Part shown: piece after piece, positions 9,523-18,829 of the stretch | Position numbering within the stretch: position 1 is the first letter of the stretch | How the letters are laid out: every line of letters starts with the position of its first letter | DNA from: Methylobacterium terrae | GTDB taxonomy: Bacteria > Pseudomonadota > Alphaproteobacteria > Rhizobiales > Beijerinckiaceae | Reading direction: 5' to 3' | DNA: 64,000 nucleotides | Assembly (NCBI RefSeq): GCF_003173755.1 | Contig: NZ_CP029553.1 | Span: 1,017,001-1,081,000 of the forward strand | The notes under the pieces: model-generated | Told to the model about the DNA's origin: nothing | Seen by the model: only the letters and a program-made list of their open reading frames with translations | Databases searched by the model: none | Translations under genes and position numbers: made by a program

Positions 9523-10317
9523 CTACACCGCCACCGGCGCCCGGATCGCCGGATGCGGGTGGTAGTCCTCGATGGCGATGTCGTCGTAGCGGAACTCGAA
9601 CAGCGAGCGCACGGAGGGGTTGAGCCGCAGGCGCGGGAGCGGGCGGATGTCGCGGGAGAGCTGCTCGCGGGCCTGGTTCAAGTGGTTGGAGTAGAGGTGC
9701 GCGTCGCCCAGCGTGTGGACGAAGTCGCCGGGGACGAGGTCGAGCACCTGCGCCATCATGTGGGTGAGGAGCGCGTAGGAGGCGATGTTGAACGGCACGC
9801 CCAGGAACACGTCGGCCGAGCGCTGGTAGAGCTGGAGCGAGAGGCGGCCGTCGGCGACGTAGAACTGGAACAGGCAGTGGCAGGGCGCGAGAGCCATGCG
9901 GTCGAGGTCGGCCGGGTTCCAGGCCGAGACGACGAGGCGGCGCGAATCGGGGTTGCGGCGGATCTCGTCGAGCACCCAGGCGATCTGGTCGACGCTGCCG
10001 CCGTCGGGCTTGGCCCAGGATCGCCACTGCCGGCCGTAGACGGGGCCGAGGTCGCCGTGCTCGTCGGCCCACTCGTCCCAGATCGTCACGCCGTTCGCCT
10101 GGAGGTAGGCGACGTTGGTGTCCCCGGCGAGGAACCACAGGAGCTCGTGGATGATCGATTTGAGGTGGAGGCGCTTCGTCGTCACGAGGGGGAAGCCCTC
10201 GGCGAGGTCGAAGCGCATCTGGTGGCCGAACACCGAGAGGGTGCCGGTGCCGGTGCGGTCGTGCTTCTCGACGCCGTCGTCGAGGATGCGCTGGAGGAGG
10301 GCGTGGTAGGGGCGCAT
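9523..10317 (-). CDS. thyA: Thymidylate synthase
   Basis: Converts dUMP and methylene-tetrahydrofolate to dTMP and dihydrofolate. The 264-aa product has the catalytic Cys in [12 protein letters not shown] and the folate/nucleotide motifs [17 protein letters not shown] and [13 protein letters not shown]. An ATG nine bases upstream (10326) abuts GGAGG with no spacer, whereas GGAGG is nine bases from 10317, so 10317 is taken as the start; it also gives the usual length of 264. Confidence 0.95.
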   Translation of the reverse strand: MRPYHALLQRILDDGVEKHDRTGTGTLSVFGHQMRFDLAEGFPLVTTKRLHLKSIIHELLWFLAGDTNVAYLQANGVTIWDEWADEHGDLGPVYGRQWRSWAKPDGGSVDQIAWVLDEIRRNPDSRRLVVSAWNPADLDRMALAPCHCLFQFYVADGRLSLQLYQRSADVFLGVPFNIASYALLTHMMAQVLDLVPGDFVHTLGDAHLYSNHLNQAREQLSRDIRPLPRLRLNPSVRSLFEFRYDDIAIEDYHPHPAIRAPVAV

Positions 10318-10473
10318 GGCGGACATCCTCCGCGTGAAGACGGCGTGCGGGCGCCGCGCGGCGCCCGGTTCGGCCTCGTTATGCCTATGCCCGGGTGGAG
10401 AAACGGTTCCCGCTCGGGCGGTCCTCCACGATAGCGCGTCCCCGGCGCGAGGGAGAGCGCCGGCGCGGGTAAA

Positions 10474-11235
10474 TCAGCCGGTACTCCACACCCGCGCCAG
10501 CACCACGGCGCCGTTGCTCGCGGCGTGGAGCGCGATGCAGGGCCACAGGCTGCCGGTCCACAGCCGCATCGCGCCGAGCGCCACCCCGAGCGGCAGGACC
10601 GAGACCGGCTGCAGCAGGCCCTGCTCGGCGTGGCAGAGCGCGAACACCGTCGCGCTCACGGCGATCGTCGCGGCCGGGGCGAGGTGCCGGCGCAGCCGCC
10701 CGAACAGGTCGCCGCGAAACAGCATCTCCTCGGCGAGCGGCGCCAGCACCACCAGCCACAGGATCCAGGTCCAGAACACCCCGCCGGTGAGGAACGGCGA
10801 CAGGCGCCAGGCCCGGGCGGGGGGCTGACCTGCGAGGAGCAGCAGCCCCGCGGTGCCCGCGACCTGGAGCGGCGGCCACAGCAGGATCAGAAGCAGGGCC
10901 CGGCGGGGCAGGGCGGGACGGGTGAAGCCCAGCGGCGGTCCCGGCCGGAGCCGGGCGGCGAGGAGCACGAGGAGGGCAAGGCCCGCATGCGGCAGCACCG
11001 TCAGGGCGAGGATCGCGCGCTCGCCGCCGCTCAGGGAGGAGAACGGCAGCAGGCCGGGCGGCGGGGCCGGCAGGCGACCGGCCGCCGCGACCGCACCGAA
11101 GGCGAGGCCGAACGCGGCCACTTGGAGGAGCAGCGCCCGGAGGCTCGCGGCGGCGATTCCGAGGCAGCGACCCGACCGCGAAGATGCTCGAGAGGACGCC
11201 CGGGGGGGCGCTTCCGGGGAGCCGGATTCGGGCAT
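10474..11235 (-). CDS. CPBP-family intramembrane metalloprotease
   Basis: Polytopic membrane protein of about 253 aa (Abi/Rce1-like CPBP superfamily), with roughly seven hydrophobic segments. It carries the signature EEMLFR and a later His in LCHAEQGL, then the C-terminal HAASN motif; these Glu and His residues form the family active site. The substrate is unknown. A GTG at 11295 with GAGGG upstream could add 20 residues, but that start would overlap the proposed ssrA promoter on the other strand, so the ATG at 11235 is preferred. It is divergent from ssrA. Confidence 0.78.
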   Translation of the reverse strand: MPESGSPEAPPRASSRASSRSGRCLGIAAASLRALLLQVAAFGLAFGAVAAAGRLPAPPPGLLPFSSLSGGERAILALTVLPHAGLALLVLLAARLRPGPPLGFTRPALPRRALLLILLWPPLQVAGTAGLLLLAGQPPARAWRLSPFLTGGVFWTWILWLVVLAPLAEEMLFRGDLFGRLRRHLAPAATIAVSATVFALCHAEQGLLQPVSVLPLGVALGAMRLWTGSLWPCIALHAASNGAVVLARVWSTG

Positions 11236-11281
11236 CGGTGCAACGGTTGGCGAAACGGACGCAGAATGGCGCGGGGCGGGC

Positions 11282-11310
11282 TTCAAAAGCGGCACGGGAC
11301 CCTCTATATT
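11282..11310 (+). promoter_or_regulatory. Putative sigma-70-type promoter of ssrA
   Basis: TATATT at 11305-11310 with TTCAAA at 11282-11287, 17 bases apart, immediately upstream of the acceptor-piece hairpin of the tmRNA gene. The -35 match is only partial. Confidence 0.4.
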
Positions 11311-11316
11311 CGCCCT

Positions 11317-11650
11317 TGCCGGTCGCGAGGCCGGCTATGGCGATAAACGTTCTTCGGAATAAACCTATCGGACCCGGGGGCGGTACCCGGCGCCTCCACC
11401 CAAGCCCGGAACGGCCCGTCCGGTTCGGGCTTCGGCGGGGGCGAAATAGGATCGACGAGGGCGTAAAGGTTGAGCTTTCGCTCGGCATGGTTCCGCCGTA
11501 ATCGGGCCAATGCAATAGTTGCCAACGACAACTTTGCTCCGGTGGCGGTGGCCGCGTAAGCGGTCCCCAAGACCAAACGAAGTCCTAGCGGGTAGCACCG
11601 CATAGGCGGGGTTCGGAGGCACCTGGCAACAGAAGCCTCCACTTCGAATT
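11317..11650 (+). ncRNA. ssrA: Transfer-messenger RNA, circularly permuted two-piece type
   Basis: Rescues stalled ribosomes and tags nascent proteins. The tag frame is at 11521-11559 and encodes ANDNFAPVAVAA followed by TAA. The gene is permuted. The acceptor piece comes first: T-stem CCGGG/CCCGG at 11374-11390, then CGCCTCC at 11391-11397 and ACC. A hairpin-forming spacer follows (about 11402-11436). The 5' half begins GGGGGCG at 11437-11443, continuing with the tmRNA-typical GGATCGACG segment. GGGGGCG pairs with CGCCTCC over seven pairs with G-U at the third pair, the alanine identity element. The outer ends are approximate. sspB lies directly downstream. Confidence 0.92.
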
Positions 11651-11687
11651 CTCTTCCCGCGAGCGATGCGGCGCCAGGCAACGGTTG

Positions 11688-12350
11688 ATGGCAGACGATC
11701 TGATTCGCTACGATCTCCTGGTGCAGGATGCCCTGCGCAACGTCGTGCGCAAGGTTCTGGGCGATGCGGCGCGCGACGGCCTGGCCGGCGAGCACCATTT
11801 CTACGTCTCGTTCCGGACCGACTATCCCGGCGTGCGGATCTCGCAGCGCCTGCGGGAGAAATACCCGCAGGACATGACGATCGTCCTCCAGCACCAGTTC
11901 TGGGACCTCGGCGTCACCGAGCACACCTTCGAGGTGGGCCTGTCCTTCTCCGGCGTGCCGGAGCGGCTCTTGGTGCCGTTCGAGGCGGTGACCGGCTTCT
12001 TCGATCCTTCCGTGCAGTTCGGCCTCAAGTTCGAGCTGAACGACGGCTCGGCCCCGGCCGAGGACGCGGCCCCCGTCGGCGCGACGCCCCTGCGGGCGAT
12101 CCGCGGCGCCGGCTCCGAGCCGAGCGAGGCCCTGCCGAAGGTCCCTGCGATCGGCAGCAACCTGCCGAAGATCGTGCCGGCGGCGAAGGCCGAGGCCAAG
12201 CCGGCGGCCAAGGACGAGTCCGGCAAGGATACCTCCGGCAAGGATGAGGCGGGCGCCGAGGCCAAGCCCGACGAGGCCGCCGAGCGCCCCGACGCCCCGC
12301 AGGAGGGCGCCTCGGTGGTCAGCCTGGACGCGTTCCGCAAGAAGAGCTGA
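11688..12350 (+). CDS. sspB: SspB-family ClpXP adaptor (alphaproteobacterial type)
   Basis: Adaptor that binds the ssrA tag and delivers tagged proteins to ClpXP. The 220-aa product has an N-terminal SspB fold (about residues 1-115, including HFYVSFRTDYPGV and LQHQFWDL) and a disordered Ala/Lys/Glu-rich tail ending VVSLDAFRKK, matching the ClpX-docking tail role. The ATG at 11688 follows an in-frame TTG at 11685. Its position directly after ssrA places the tag-encoding RNA and the tag-recognising adaptor in one locus. Confidence 0.9.
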   Translation: MADDLIRYDLLVQDALRNVVRKVLGDAARDGLAGEHHFYVSFRTDYPGVRISQRLREKYPQDMTIVLQHQFWDLGVTEHTFEVGLSFSGVPERLLVPFEAVTGFFDPSVQFGLKFELNDGSAPAEDAAPVGATPLRAIRGAGSEPSEALPKVPAIGSNLPKIVPAAKAEAKPAAKDESGKDTSGKDEAGAEAKPDEAAERPDAPQEGASVVSLDAFRKKS

Positions 12351-12410
12351 GCGCGGCGCGTCGCGTCCCATCGTCCGACATCGCCAATCCTTTCATCCTC
12401 CCGTCAAATT

Positions 12411-12433
12411 GGGGCTCGCCGCAGGCGAGGCCC
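12411..12433. terminator. GC hairpin between convergent sspB and P450 genes
   Basis: GGGGCTCGCC (12411-12420) pairs with GGCGAGGCCC (12424-12433) with one mismatch and a three-base loop. There is no U tract, so terminator function is tentative. Confidence 0.35.
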
Positions 12434-12489
12434 AGGGTTGACGAGGAGGGCCTGTCGACGACAAGGCCGTCCTCTCTCCTGATCCGCCT

Positions 12490-13881
12490 TCACCCCCGCG
12501 CCGTCACCCGCATCCGCAGCCCGTCCTGCGGCCTGAGCGTCACCCGGTGCAGCGGCACCACGGGGCCTGCCTCCGGCGCCCGGTCGAGGCGTACCGCGTG
12601 CAGCACGTGGGCGAGCACCAGCGTCGCCTCCATCACCGAGAAGCTCGCGCCGATGCAGACCCGCGGGCCGGCCCCGAAGGGCAGGTAGGCGTAGCGGTCG
12701 ATGCGGGCGCGGTTCTCCGGCAGGAAGCGCTCGGGCACGAAGGCGTCGGGCTCGTCCCACAGACGGCGATGGCGGTGCAGCACGTAAGGAGCGACCGTCA
12801 CCAGCGAGCCGCGCGGGATCTTGATCCGGCCGATCCGGTCCTCGGCGAGCGCCTGCCGGCTCATGAACGGCACCGGCGGAAAAAGGCGCATCGCCTCCTC
12901 CAGAGCCGCCTTGGTGCGGGGCAGGGCGTCCAGGCCCGGCGCGGGGCTCGCCGAGAAGGCCGCGTCGACCTCCTCCTCCACGTCCTCGCGCGCACTCGCG
13001 TCCTGCGACAGGCAGTAGAGCGTCCAGGTCAGCGCGTTGGCGGTGGTCTCGTGGCCGGCGCCGATGAAGGTGACGATGTTCGCCCGCACCTCGATGTCGG
13101 AGAGGCCGCGGCCGGTCTCCGGATCCTGCGCCTTGAGCAGCAGGGTGAGGAGGTCGTGCGGCGCCTCGGCGCCCGACGCCACGAGGGCGCGACGGCGCTC
13201 GATCAGCTCGTCCACCACCTCGGCGAAGAAGCGGAGCGCCGGCCGCGCCTTGAGGCGGCCGATCCGCGGCAGCCAGTCGGGCATGCCGAACACGTCGAGG
13301 GGGTCGATGGGCCCGAGCGCCTCGAAGTAGCGGGTGATGGCGCGCCCGAGCGCGTCCGGCTCGCGGGCGAGGCCATGGGTGAAGATCGTGCGCTCCAGCA
13401 CGTCGAGGGTGACGCGGGTCATCTCGAGGGCGGCGTCGACGCTCTGGCCGTCCCGGCGCTTCAGCCGGCGGGCGAGCCGGCTGGCTGCCTCCGACATCGA
13501 GGCCTCGAAGCCGGCGACGTGGCGGGGCGAGAAGATCGGCGCGAGGGTGCGGCGCTGGAGGCGCCACTCGTCGCCCTCGGCGGTGAGGAGGCCGTTGCCG
13601 AGGCCCGGTGCCAGCACCCGGCGCTGGAGGTCGTCCTTACGGTAATTGGCGGCGTTGTCGACCATCACGTGGCGGATCGCCGCCGGATCGCTCACCACCG
13701 TGACCCGGCCGAGCGCGCCCTCGCCGGTGACGATCGGCTGCTCGAAATGCTCCTCGTACCAGGTGGTCAGCGGGTTGGCGCGGGCGGCACGAAGGAAGCT
13801 GAACAGCCCCATCGGCTCGGTCCGCGGGCGGGGCACGGTGGGACGGAAGGGGGCGACAGAAGCCGCCGCACGCGAAGGCAT
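12490..13881 (-). CDS. Cytochrome P450
   Basis: Haem-thiolate monooxygenase of 463 aa. The I-helix oxygen-activation motif GAGHETTA, the ExxR motif in EEAMRLFPP, and the haem-binding loop FGAGPRVCIG (ligand Cys409) are all intact. GAGGAG lies five bases before the ATG at 13881 and decides the start. No ferredoxin or reductase gene adjoins it, so electron partners must be encoded elsewhere. The substrate cannot be predicted. It converges with sspB and is divergent from fumC. Confidence 0.9.
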   Translation of the reverse strand: MPSRAAASVAPFRPTVPRPRTEPMGLFSFLRAARANPLTTWYEEHFEQPIVTGEGALGRVTVVSDPAAIRHVMVDNAANYRKDDLQRRVLAPGLGNGLLTAEGDEWRLQRRTLAPIFSPRHVAGFEASMSEAASRLARRLKRRDGQSVDAALEMTRVTLDVLERTIFTHGLAREPDALGRAITRYFEALGPIDPLDVFGMPDWLPRIGRLKARPALRFFAEVVDELIERRRALVASGAEAPHDLLTLLLKAQDPETGRGLSDIEVRANIVTFIGAGHETTANALTWTLYCLSQDASAREDVEEEVDAAFSASPAPGLDALPRTKAALEEAMRLFPPVPFMSRQALAEDRIGRIKIPRGSLVTVAPYVLHRHRRLWDEPDAFVPERFLPENRARIDRYAYLPFGAGPRVCIGASFSVMEATLVLAHVLHAVRLDRAPEAGPVVPLHRVTLRPQDGLRMRVTARG

Positions 13882-13983
13882 CCGGACTCCTCGGGGTGGC
13901 GCGATTCGAAGCATGTCAGGGCATCGCGCAATCGCTGCTCTTGGCTTAAGTAGGCGCCGTTTCGCACCGCCAAAGAGGCCAAG

Positions 13984-15393
13984 ATGTCGCCGACCGAGAA
14001 AGCCACCCGCACGGAATCCGATACGTTCGGGCCGATCGAAGTCCCGGCGGACCGCTACTGGGGCGCCCAGACCCAGCGCTCGATCCAGAATTTCCGCATC
14101 GGCACCGAGCGGATGCCCGCACCCCTCGTCCACGCGCTCGGGCTCGTCAAGCAGGCCGCCGCGCTCGTCAACCGCGACCTCGGCGTGCTCGAGCCGAAGG
14201 TCGCCGAGGCGATCGCGGCGTCGGCCGCCGAGGTGGTCGAGGGCCGGCACGACGGCGAGTTCCCGCTGGTGGTCTGGCAGACCGGCTCGGGCACCCAGTC
14301 GAACATGAACGCCAACGAGGTCATCGGCAGCCTCGCCAACGAGCGGTTGGGCGGCCAGCGCGGCGGCAAGTCGCCGGTGCACCCGAACGACCACGTCAAC
14401 CGCGGCCAGTCCTCGAACGACGTCTTCCCGACCGCGATGCACATCGCGGTGGCGCGCGAGATCAACGACCGGCTGATGCCGGCGCTCCGGCACCTGCACG
14501 GCGCCCTCGACGCCAAGGCCAACGAGTTCTCCGAGATCGTCAAGATCGGCCGCACCCACCTGCAGGACGCGACCCCGGTCACGCTCGGCCAGGAATTCTC
14601 CGGCTACGCCGCGCAGGTCGCCCTCGGCGGCGCCCGGGTCGGCGCGACGCTGCCGGGCGTGCTGGCGCTGGCGCAGGGCGGCACGGCGGTGGGCACCGGC
14701 CTCAACGCGCATCCCGAATTCGCGGACAAGTTCGCCGCCAAGGTGGCGGAGCTGACCGGGCTGCCCTTCACCTCGGCCGAGAACAAGTTCGAGGCGCTGG
14801 CGACCCACGACGCCCTGGTGTTCACGCAAGGCGCGCTCAACGCGCTGGCGAGCGGCCTGTTCAAGATCGCCAACGACATCCGGCTGATGGGCTCGGGGCC
14901 CCGCTCCGGCCTCGGCGAGATCTCGCTGCCCGAGAACGAGCCCGGCTCCTCGATCATGCCCGGCAAGGTCAACCCGACCCAGGCCGAGGCGCTGACGATG
15001 GTGTGCTGCCAGGTGGTCGGCAACGGCACGACCGTGTCGATGGCCGGCAGCCAGGGCCACCTCGAGCTCAACGTCTACAAGCCGGTGATCGCCAACGCGG
15101 TGCTGCAATCGGTGCGGCTGCTGGCAGACGCCGCGGTGAGCTTCGCCGACAACTGCGTCGTCGGGATCAAGCCGAATCACGACCGCATCGCCGACCTGAT
15201 GAGCCGCTCGCTGATGCTCGTCACCGCGCTCGCGCCCTCGATCGGCTACGACAAGGCCGCCGAGATCGCCAAGACCGCGCACAAGAACGGCACCACGCTG
15301 AAGCAGGAGGCCCTGCGCCTCGGCTACGTCACCGAGGAGCAGTTCGACGCGGTGGTGCGCCCGGAGGACATGCTGGCGCCGAGCGCCGAATGA
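13984..15393 (+). CDS. fumC: Class II fumarate hydratase
   Basis: Iron-independent fumarase of the TCA cycle interconverting fumarate and malate. The 469-aa product contains the lyase signature [11 protein letters not shown], the active-site TSNMNANEV and [17 protein letters not shown] segments, and the C-terminal fumarase domain. Length is normal. A GC hairpin at 15411-15439 follows. Confidence 0.96.
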   Translation: MSPTEKATRTESDTFGPIEVPADRYWGAQTQRSIQNFRIGTERMPAPLVHALGLVKQAAALVNRDLGVLEPKVAEAIAASAAEVVEGRHDGEFPLVVWQTGSGTQSNMNANEVIGSLANERLGGQRGGKSPVHPNDHVNRGQSSNDVFPTAMHIAVAREINDRLMPALRHLHGALDAKANEFSEIVKIGRTHLQDATPVTLGQEFSGYAAQVALGGARVGATLPGVLALAQGGTAVGTGLNAHPEFADKFAAKVAELTGLPFTSAENKFEALATHDALVFTQGALNALASGLFKIANDIRLMGSGPRSGLGEISLPENEPGSSIMPGKVNPTQAEALTMVCCQVVGNGTTVSMAGSQGHLELNVYKPVIANAVLQSVRLLADAAVSFADNCVVGIKPNHDRIADLMSRSLMLVTALAPSIGYDKAAEIAKTAHKNGTTLKQEALRLGYVTEEQFDAVVRPEDMLAPSAE

Positions 15394-15410
15394 CCCCACT
15401 GTGATGCGAA

Positions 15411-15439
15411 GCCCCGCGCAGCCTTTGGCGGCGCGGGGC
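15411..15439 (+). terminator. Hairpin terminator downstream of fumC
   Basis: GCCCCGCGC (15411-15419) pairs perfectly with GCGCGGGGC (15431-15439) across an 11-base loop, followed by GTTCTC. It lies 18 bases past the fumC stop. Confidence 0.55.
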
Positions 15440-15474
15440 GTTCTCACGATCGCGGGGGCGCGGAGGATCGGGTC

Positions 15475-15666
15475 ATGGCCGAGATCATCAACCTGAAGCA
15501 GGTCCGCAAGGCCCGCGAGCGGGCCGCCAAGGAGGCCCAGGCGACCGAGAACCGGGTCGTGTTCGGCCGGCCCAAGGCGGCCAAGACCCGGGAGGAGGCC
15601 CGCAAGAGCCTGGAGGCCGCCCGGCACGAGGGCCACCGGCTGAAGAATCCCGACGCCGAGGCGTGA
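15475..15666 (+). CDS. DUF4169 family small basic protein
   Basis: Protein of 63 aa starting MAEIINLKQVRKARERAAK. The N-terminal I-I-N-L-K-Q-V-R-K-A-R pattern and strongly basic, helical composition match DUF4169, a small family widespread in Alphaproteobacteria with unknown function. Its stop overlaps the next gene's GTG start by four bases, so the two are translationally coupled. Confidence 0.8.
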   Translation: MAEIINLKQVRKARERAAKEAQATENRVVFGRPKAAKTREEARKSLEAARHEGHRLKNPDAEA

Positions 15667-15950
15667 GCCCGGACGACCTTCCGCCGTCGAGCGCTCTGCC
15701 CGAGGGCGGATTGCTCAAGCGCTCGCTCGTCATCGCCGGCCACCGCACCAGCGTCTCCCTCGAGGCGGCGTTCTGGGAGGCGTTGCGCCAGCTCGCCTCG
15801 GCGCGCGGCCTCTCGGTCCAGGCCCTTGTCGGGCGCATCGACGCGGAGCGGGGCGGGCAGAACCTGTCGTCGGCGATCCGGGTGTTCGTATTGCGGGCGG
15901 TGTGGCCGGGGGAGGCGGACGGTACTGGCGACAGTTCCGCGCCGACCTGA
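15663..15950 (+). CDS. Ribbon-helix-helix domain protein (RHH_4-like)
   Basis: Protein of 95 aa whose core LVIAGHRTSVSLEAAFWEALRQLA, ending at SAIRVFVL, fits the alphaproteobacterial ribbon-helix-helix family: a basic beta-strand entry, then two helices. It is likely a small DNA-binding protein; the target is unknown. It starts at GTG 15663, overlapping the DUF4169 stop. The pair seems to form an independent two-gene unit after fumC. Confidence 0.75.
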   Translation: MSPDDLPPSSALPEGGLLKRSLVIAGHRTSVSLEAAFWEALRQLASARGLSVQALVGRIDAERGGQNLSSAIRVFVLRAVWPGEADGTGDSSAPT

Positions 15951-16077
15951 TGATTGCGATCTTCTACAGGGTTTTCAGGTAAATCCCGTCCCCTTTCCCG
16001 CATGGGAGAGGGATCCCGCGACATTATGAATATTCGTAGTTTCCGAACATCAGTCCTGAACGTCGAAAAGGTCGTGG

Positions 16078-16899
16078 TCACACCGGCCACGCGAAACTCG
16101 CGAAGCCCGGCTTCTCGACCTCCACCGCCCGCCCGCCGGCCAGCACCGTCTCCCCTGCCGCCAGCGCCTCGGCCAGACGGTCGATGCGCAGGCTCGCGAG
16201 CCCCCGCCCGTCCGCACCGCCGCCGGTCTGGCCGAGGCTCCGCTCGCCGGCCGTGACCGGCTCGCCGGAGGGCGCCGCCGCGCCGTCGCGGTAGACCAGC
16301 GGCACGATGCGGGTACGGGCGGTGCCGCGGTGCTGCATCCGCGACACCACCTCCTGGCCGACGTAGCAGCCCTTCTTGAAGTCGACGCCGCCGAGCTGGT
16401 CCATCAGCGCCTCGTGCGGGAATGCGTCGCCGAGCGCGAAGTCGGTCCCTCCTTCCGGCACGCCGAGGGCGATGCGGCGGGCGGCATAAGCCGCCGCGTC
16501 GGAATCCGCCGCCGAGGCCTCCGGGGCGTAGAGGCGCCAGCCGAGGGCGGCGAGACGCCCGTCGCGCAGGGCGGAGGAGGGGGCGTCCGCATCCCAGCCC
16601 GCCGCCACCGCGAGCGGCAGCGCCTCCACCGTCACCTTGGCGCGCAAGCGGTAGAGGGTCAGGCGCTTGAGGAGGTCGGGCGCCTTCTCGCGGGCGACGT
16701 CGAGGCGGTAGCCGTCGGGGGCGCGGCTGACCAGGAAGTCGAACAGGATCTTGCCCTGCGGGGTCAGGAGCGCGCCGAGGCGGGCCTCGCCCTCGGGCAG
16801 GGTCTCGACGTTGCAGGTCACGAGACCCTGGAGGAAGCTCGACGCGTCGGCGCCGGTCACCGCCACGAGGGCACGGTCCGGCAGGTGGGCAAGCGGCAT
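16078..16899 (-). CDS. ygfZ: YgfZ/GcvT folate-binding protein
   Basis: Tetrahydrofolate-binding protein that assists iron-sulfur cluster enzymes. The 273-aa product contains the diagnostic KGCYVGQE motif with its Cys, and TCNVETLPEG near the N-terminus. It is shorter than the E. coli protein but normal for alphaproteobacterial YgfZ/IBA57-like proteins. It starts at ATG 16899 and is divergent from the dihydroorotase gene. Confidence 0.9.
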   Translation of the reverse strand: MPLAHLPDRALVAVTGADASSFLQGLVTCNVETLPEGEARLGALLTPQGKILFDFLVSRAPDGYRLDVAREKAPDLLKRLTLYRLRAKVTVEALPLAVAAGWDADAPSSALRDGRLAALGWRLYAPEASAADSDAAAYAARRIALGVPEGGTDFALGDAFPHEALMDQLGGVDFKKGCYVGQEVVSRMQHRGTARTRIVPLVYRDGAAAPSGEPVTAGERSLGQTGGGADGRGLASLRIDRLAEALAAGETVLAGGRAVEVEKPGFASFAWPV

Positions 16900-17019
16900 C
16901 GGGGGTCCTTTGCTTGAACCGCGGGCGGGGGTGACATAAGCCGCCTGCGCCCGGCCCTCAATCGGGGCCCAGAGCGAACGCAGATTGCGAACGCGGATTG
17001 CGGACGAGGATTGCGACCG

Positions 17020-18360
17020 ATGAGCCAGAGCTTCGACCTCCTCCTGCGCGGCGGTACCGTGGTCAACCACGACGGCGAGGGCCTGGCCGATATCGGGGTG
17101 ACGGCCGGGCGCGTCGCCGCGATCGGCGACCTGTCGCAGGCGTCGGCCGGCCGCACCCTCGATTGCCGGGGCCTCCACCTCCTGCCCGGCGTGATCGACA
17201 GCCAGGTCCATTTCCGCGAGCCGGGCCTCGACCACAAGGAGGACCTGGAAACGGGGTCGCGCGCCGCCGTGATGGGCGGCGTCACCACGGTGTTCGAGAT
17301 GCCCAACACCGTGCCGCAGACGACCGATCCCGACGCCCTCGACGACAAGCTGAAGCGCGCCCATCACCGGATGCATTGCGACTTCGCGTTCTGGGTCGGG
17401 GGCACGCACGAGAACGCGCGGGACGTCGCCGAGCTCGAGCGCCTGCCGGGGGCGGCCGGCATCAAGGTGTTCATCGGCTCCTCCACCGGCTCCCTCCTCG
17501 TCGAGGACGATGCCGGCATCACCGAGATCCTGAAGCGCACCCGCCGCCGCTCGGCCTTCCACGCCGAGGACGAGGCGATGCTGCGCGACCGCAAGGGCCT
17601 GCGGGTGCCGGGCGATCCGTCCTCCCACCCGGTCTGGCGCTCGCCGGAAGCAGCGCTGAAGGCGACCGAGCGGCTGGTGCGCATCGCCCGCGAGACCGGG
17701 GCGCGCATCCACATCCTGCACATCTCCACCAAGGAGGAGATGCGCTACCTGGCCGAGCACAAGGACGTCGCGACCTGCGAGCTGACGCCCCATCACCTGA
17801 CGCTGGACGGCGATGAGGCCTATGCCCGCCTCGGCACGCTGGTGCAGATGAACCCGCCGGTGCGCGACGCGAGCCACCGCGACGGGCTGTGGTGGGGCCT
17901 GTCGCAGGGTGTCGCCGACGTGCTCGGCTCCGACCACGCGCCCCATACCCTCGAGGAGAAGCGGAAGGCCTATCCGGATTCGCCCTCGGGCATGACCGGC
18001 GTGCAGACCCTGGTGCCGGTGATGCTCGACCACGTCGCCGCCGGCCGGCTGTCGCTGCAGCGCTTCGTCGACCTCACCAGCGCCGGGCCGAAGCGCATCT
18101 TCGGCATCGCCCGCAAAGGGCGCCTGGCGGTCGGCTACGACGCCGACGTGACGGTCGTGGACCTCAAGCGCCGCGAGACCATCACCAATGCGTGGATCGC
18201 CTCGAAGTGCGGCTGGACGCCTCATGACGGCCGCGAGGTCACGGGCTGGCCGGTCGGGACGGTGGTGCGCGGCCAGGCGGTGATGTGGGAGGGCTCGCTC
18301 GCGGAGCCGTCGCGGGGCGAGGCGGTGCGGTTCGAGGAAGGGTTCCCGGCGAAGGCGTGA
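17020..18360 (+). CDS. pyrC: Dihydroorotase
   Basis: Zinc amidohydrolase of pyrimidine synthesis, cyclising carbamoyl-aspartate to dihydroorotate. The 446-aa product has the metal-binding DSQVHFREPG segment, later His ligands in ILHIS and PHH, and GSDHAPHT with the catalytic Asp. Its length matches class I (PyrC-like long) enzymes. GAGGA sits nine bases before ATG 17020, which is preferred over a TTG at 17011. Hydantoinase-type homologues are related, but the intact HFREPG motif favours dihydroorotase. Confidence 0.88.
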   Translation: MSQSFDLLLRGGTVVNHDGEGLADIGVTAGRVAAIGDLSQASAGRTLDCRGLHLLPGVIDSQVHFREPGLDHKEDLETGSRAAVMGGVTTVFEMPNTVPQTTDPDALDDKLKRAHHRMHCDFAFWVGGTHENARDVAELERLPGAAGIKVFIGSSTGSLLVEDDAGITEILKRTRRRSAFHAEDEAMLRDRKGLRVPGDPSSHPVWRSPEAALKATERLVRIARETGARIHILHISTKEEMRYLAEHKDVATCELTPHHLTLDGDEAYARLGTLVQMNPPVRDASHRDGLWWGLSQGVADVLGSDHAPHTLEEKRKAYPDSPSGMTGVQTLVPVMLDHVAAGRLSLQRFVDLTSAGPKRIFGIARKGRLAVGYDADVTVVDLKRRETITNAWIASKCGWTPHDGREVTGWPVGTVVRGQAVMWEGSLAEPSRGEAVRFEEGFPAKA

Positions 18361-18829
18361 GGCGAACCGTCAGAATCCTTCCCCTCTGCGGCATGGCTGT
18401 CCGGGAAGGAAGAGGCGCAGGTTCTCTCCTCTCCCCGCGGGCGGGGAGAGGGCCGTGTCGCCGTCCAGGGGACACGGCAAGCGGAGGCGCAGCTGGAGCG
18501 GGGGTGAGGGGGTGTTTCCGGAGGAGCCTCACGCGTCGAGACCCCCTCACCCGCGCCCTGCAGGCTTCCTTCACCCCCGACAAGGGGGGTGAAGGCCTCT
18601 CCCCGCCCACGGGGAGAGGAGGGTTCCCGCGCCATTCTTTTCCCGGGACAGCCCTGCCTCTATAGGGAGAGGGTTCATCCCGCGCCTCGCGCGGAACCTT
18701 CATTCCACCCATCACCCTTGGCGCGGGCGCACTTCTCGTATAGGAGCGCCCGGAATTGGAGGTCCGGACGCGTCCCGCGTGCCGGCCGTTGCCACGTTGG
18801 CGGCCGTTCGCGGCCGGCCCGGAAGCCCG
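18361..18829. repeat. Intergenic region with three palindromic hairpins
   Basis: No gene is visible in this 469-base gap. It holds perfect hairpins at 18429-18450 (CTCTCCCCGC/GCGGGGAGAG), 18568-18595 (CCTTCACCCCC/GGGGGTGAAGG) and 18596-18619 (CCTCTCCCCG/CGGGGAGAGG). The outer two share the CTCTCCCCG core. They resemble REP-type intergenic palindromes of alphaproteobacteria. Confidence 0.7.
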
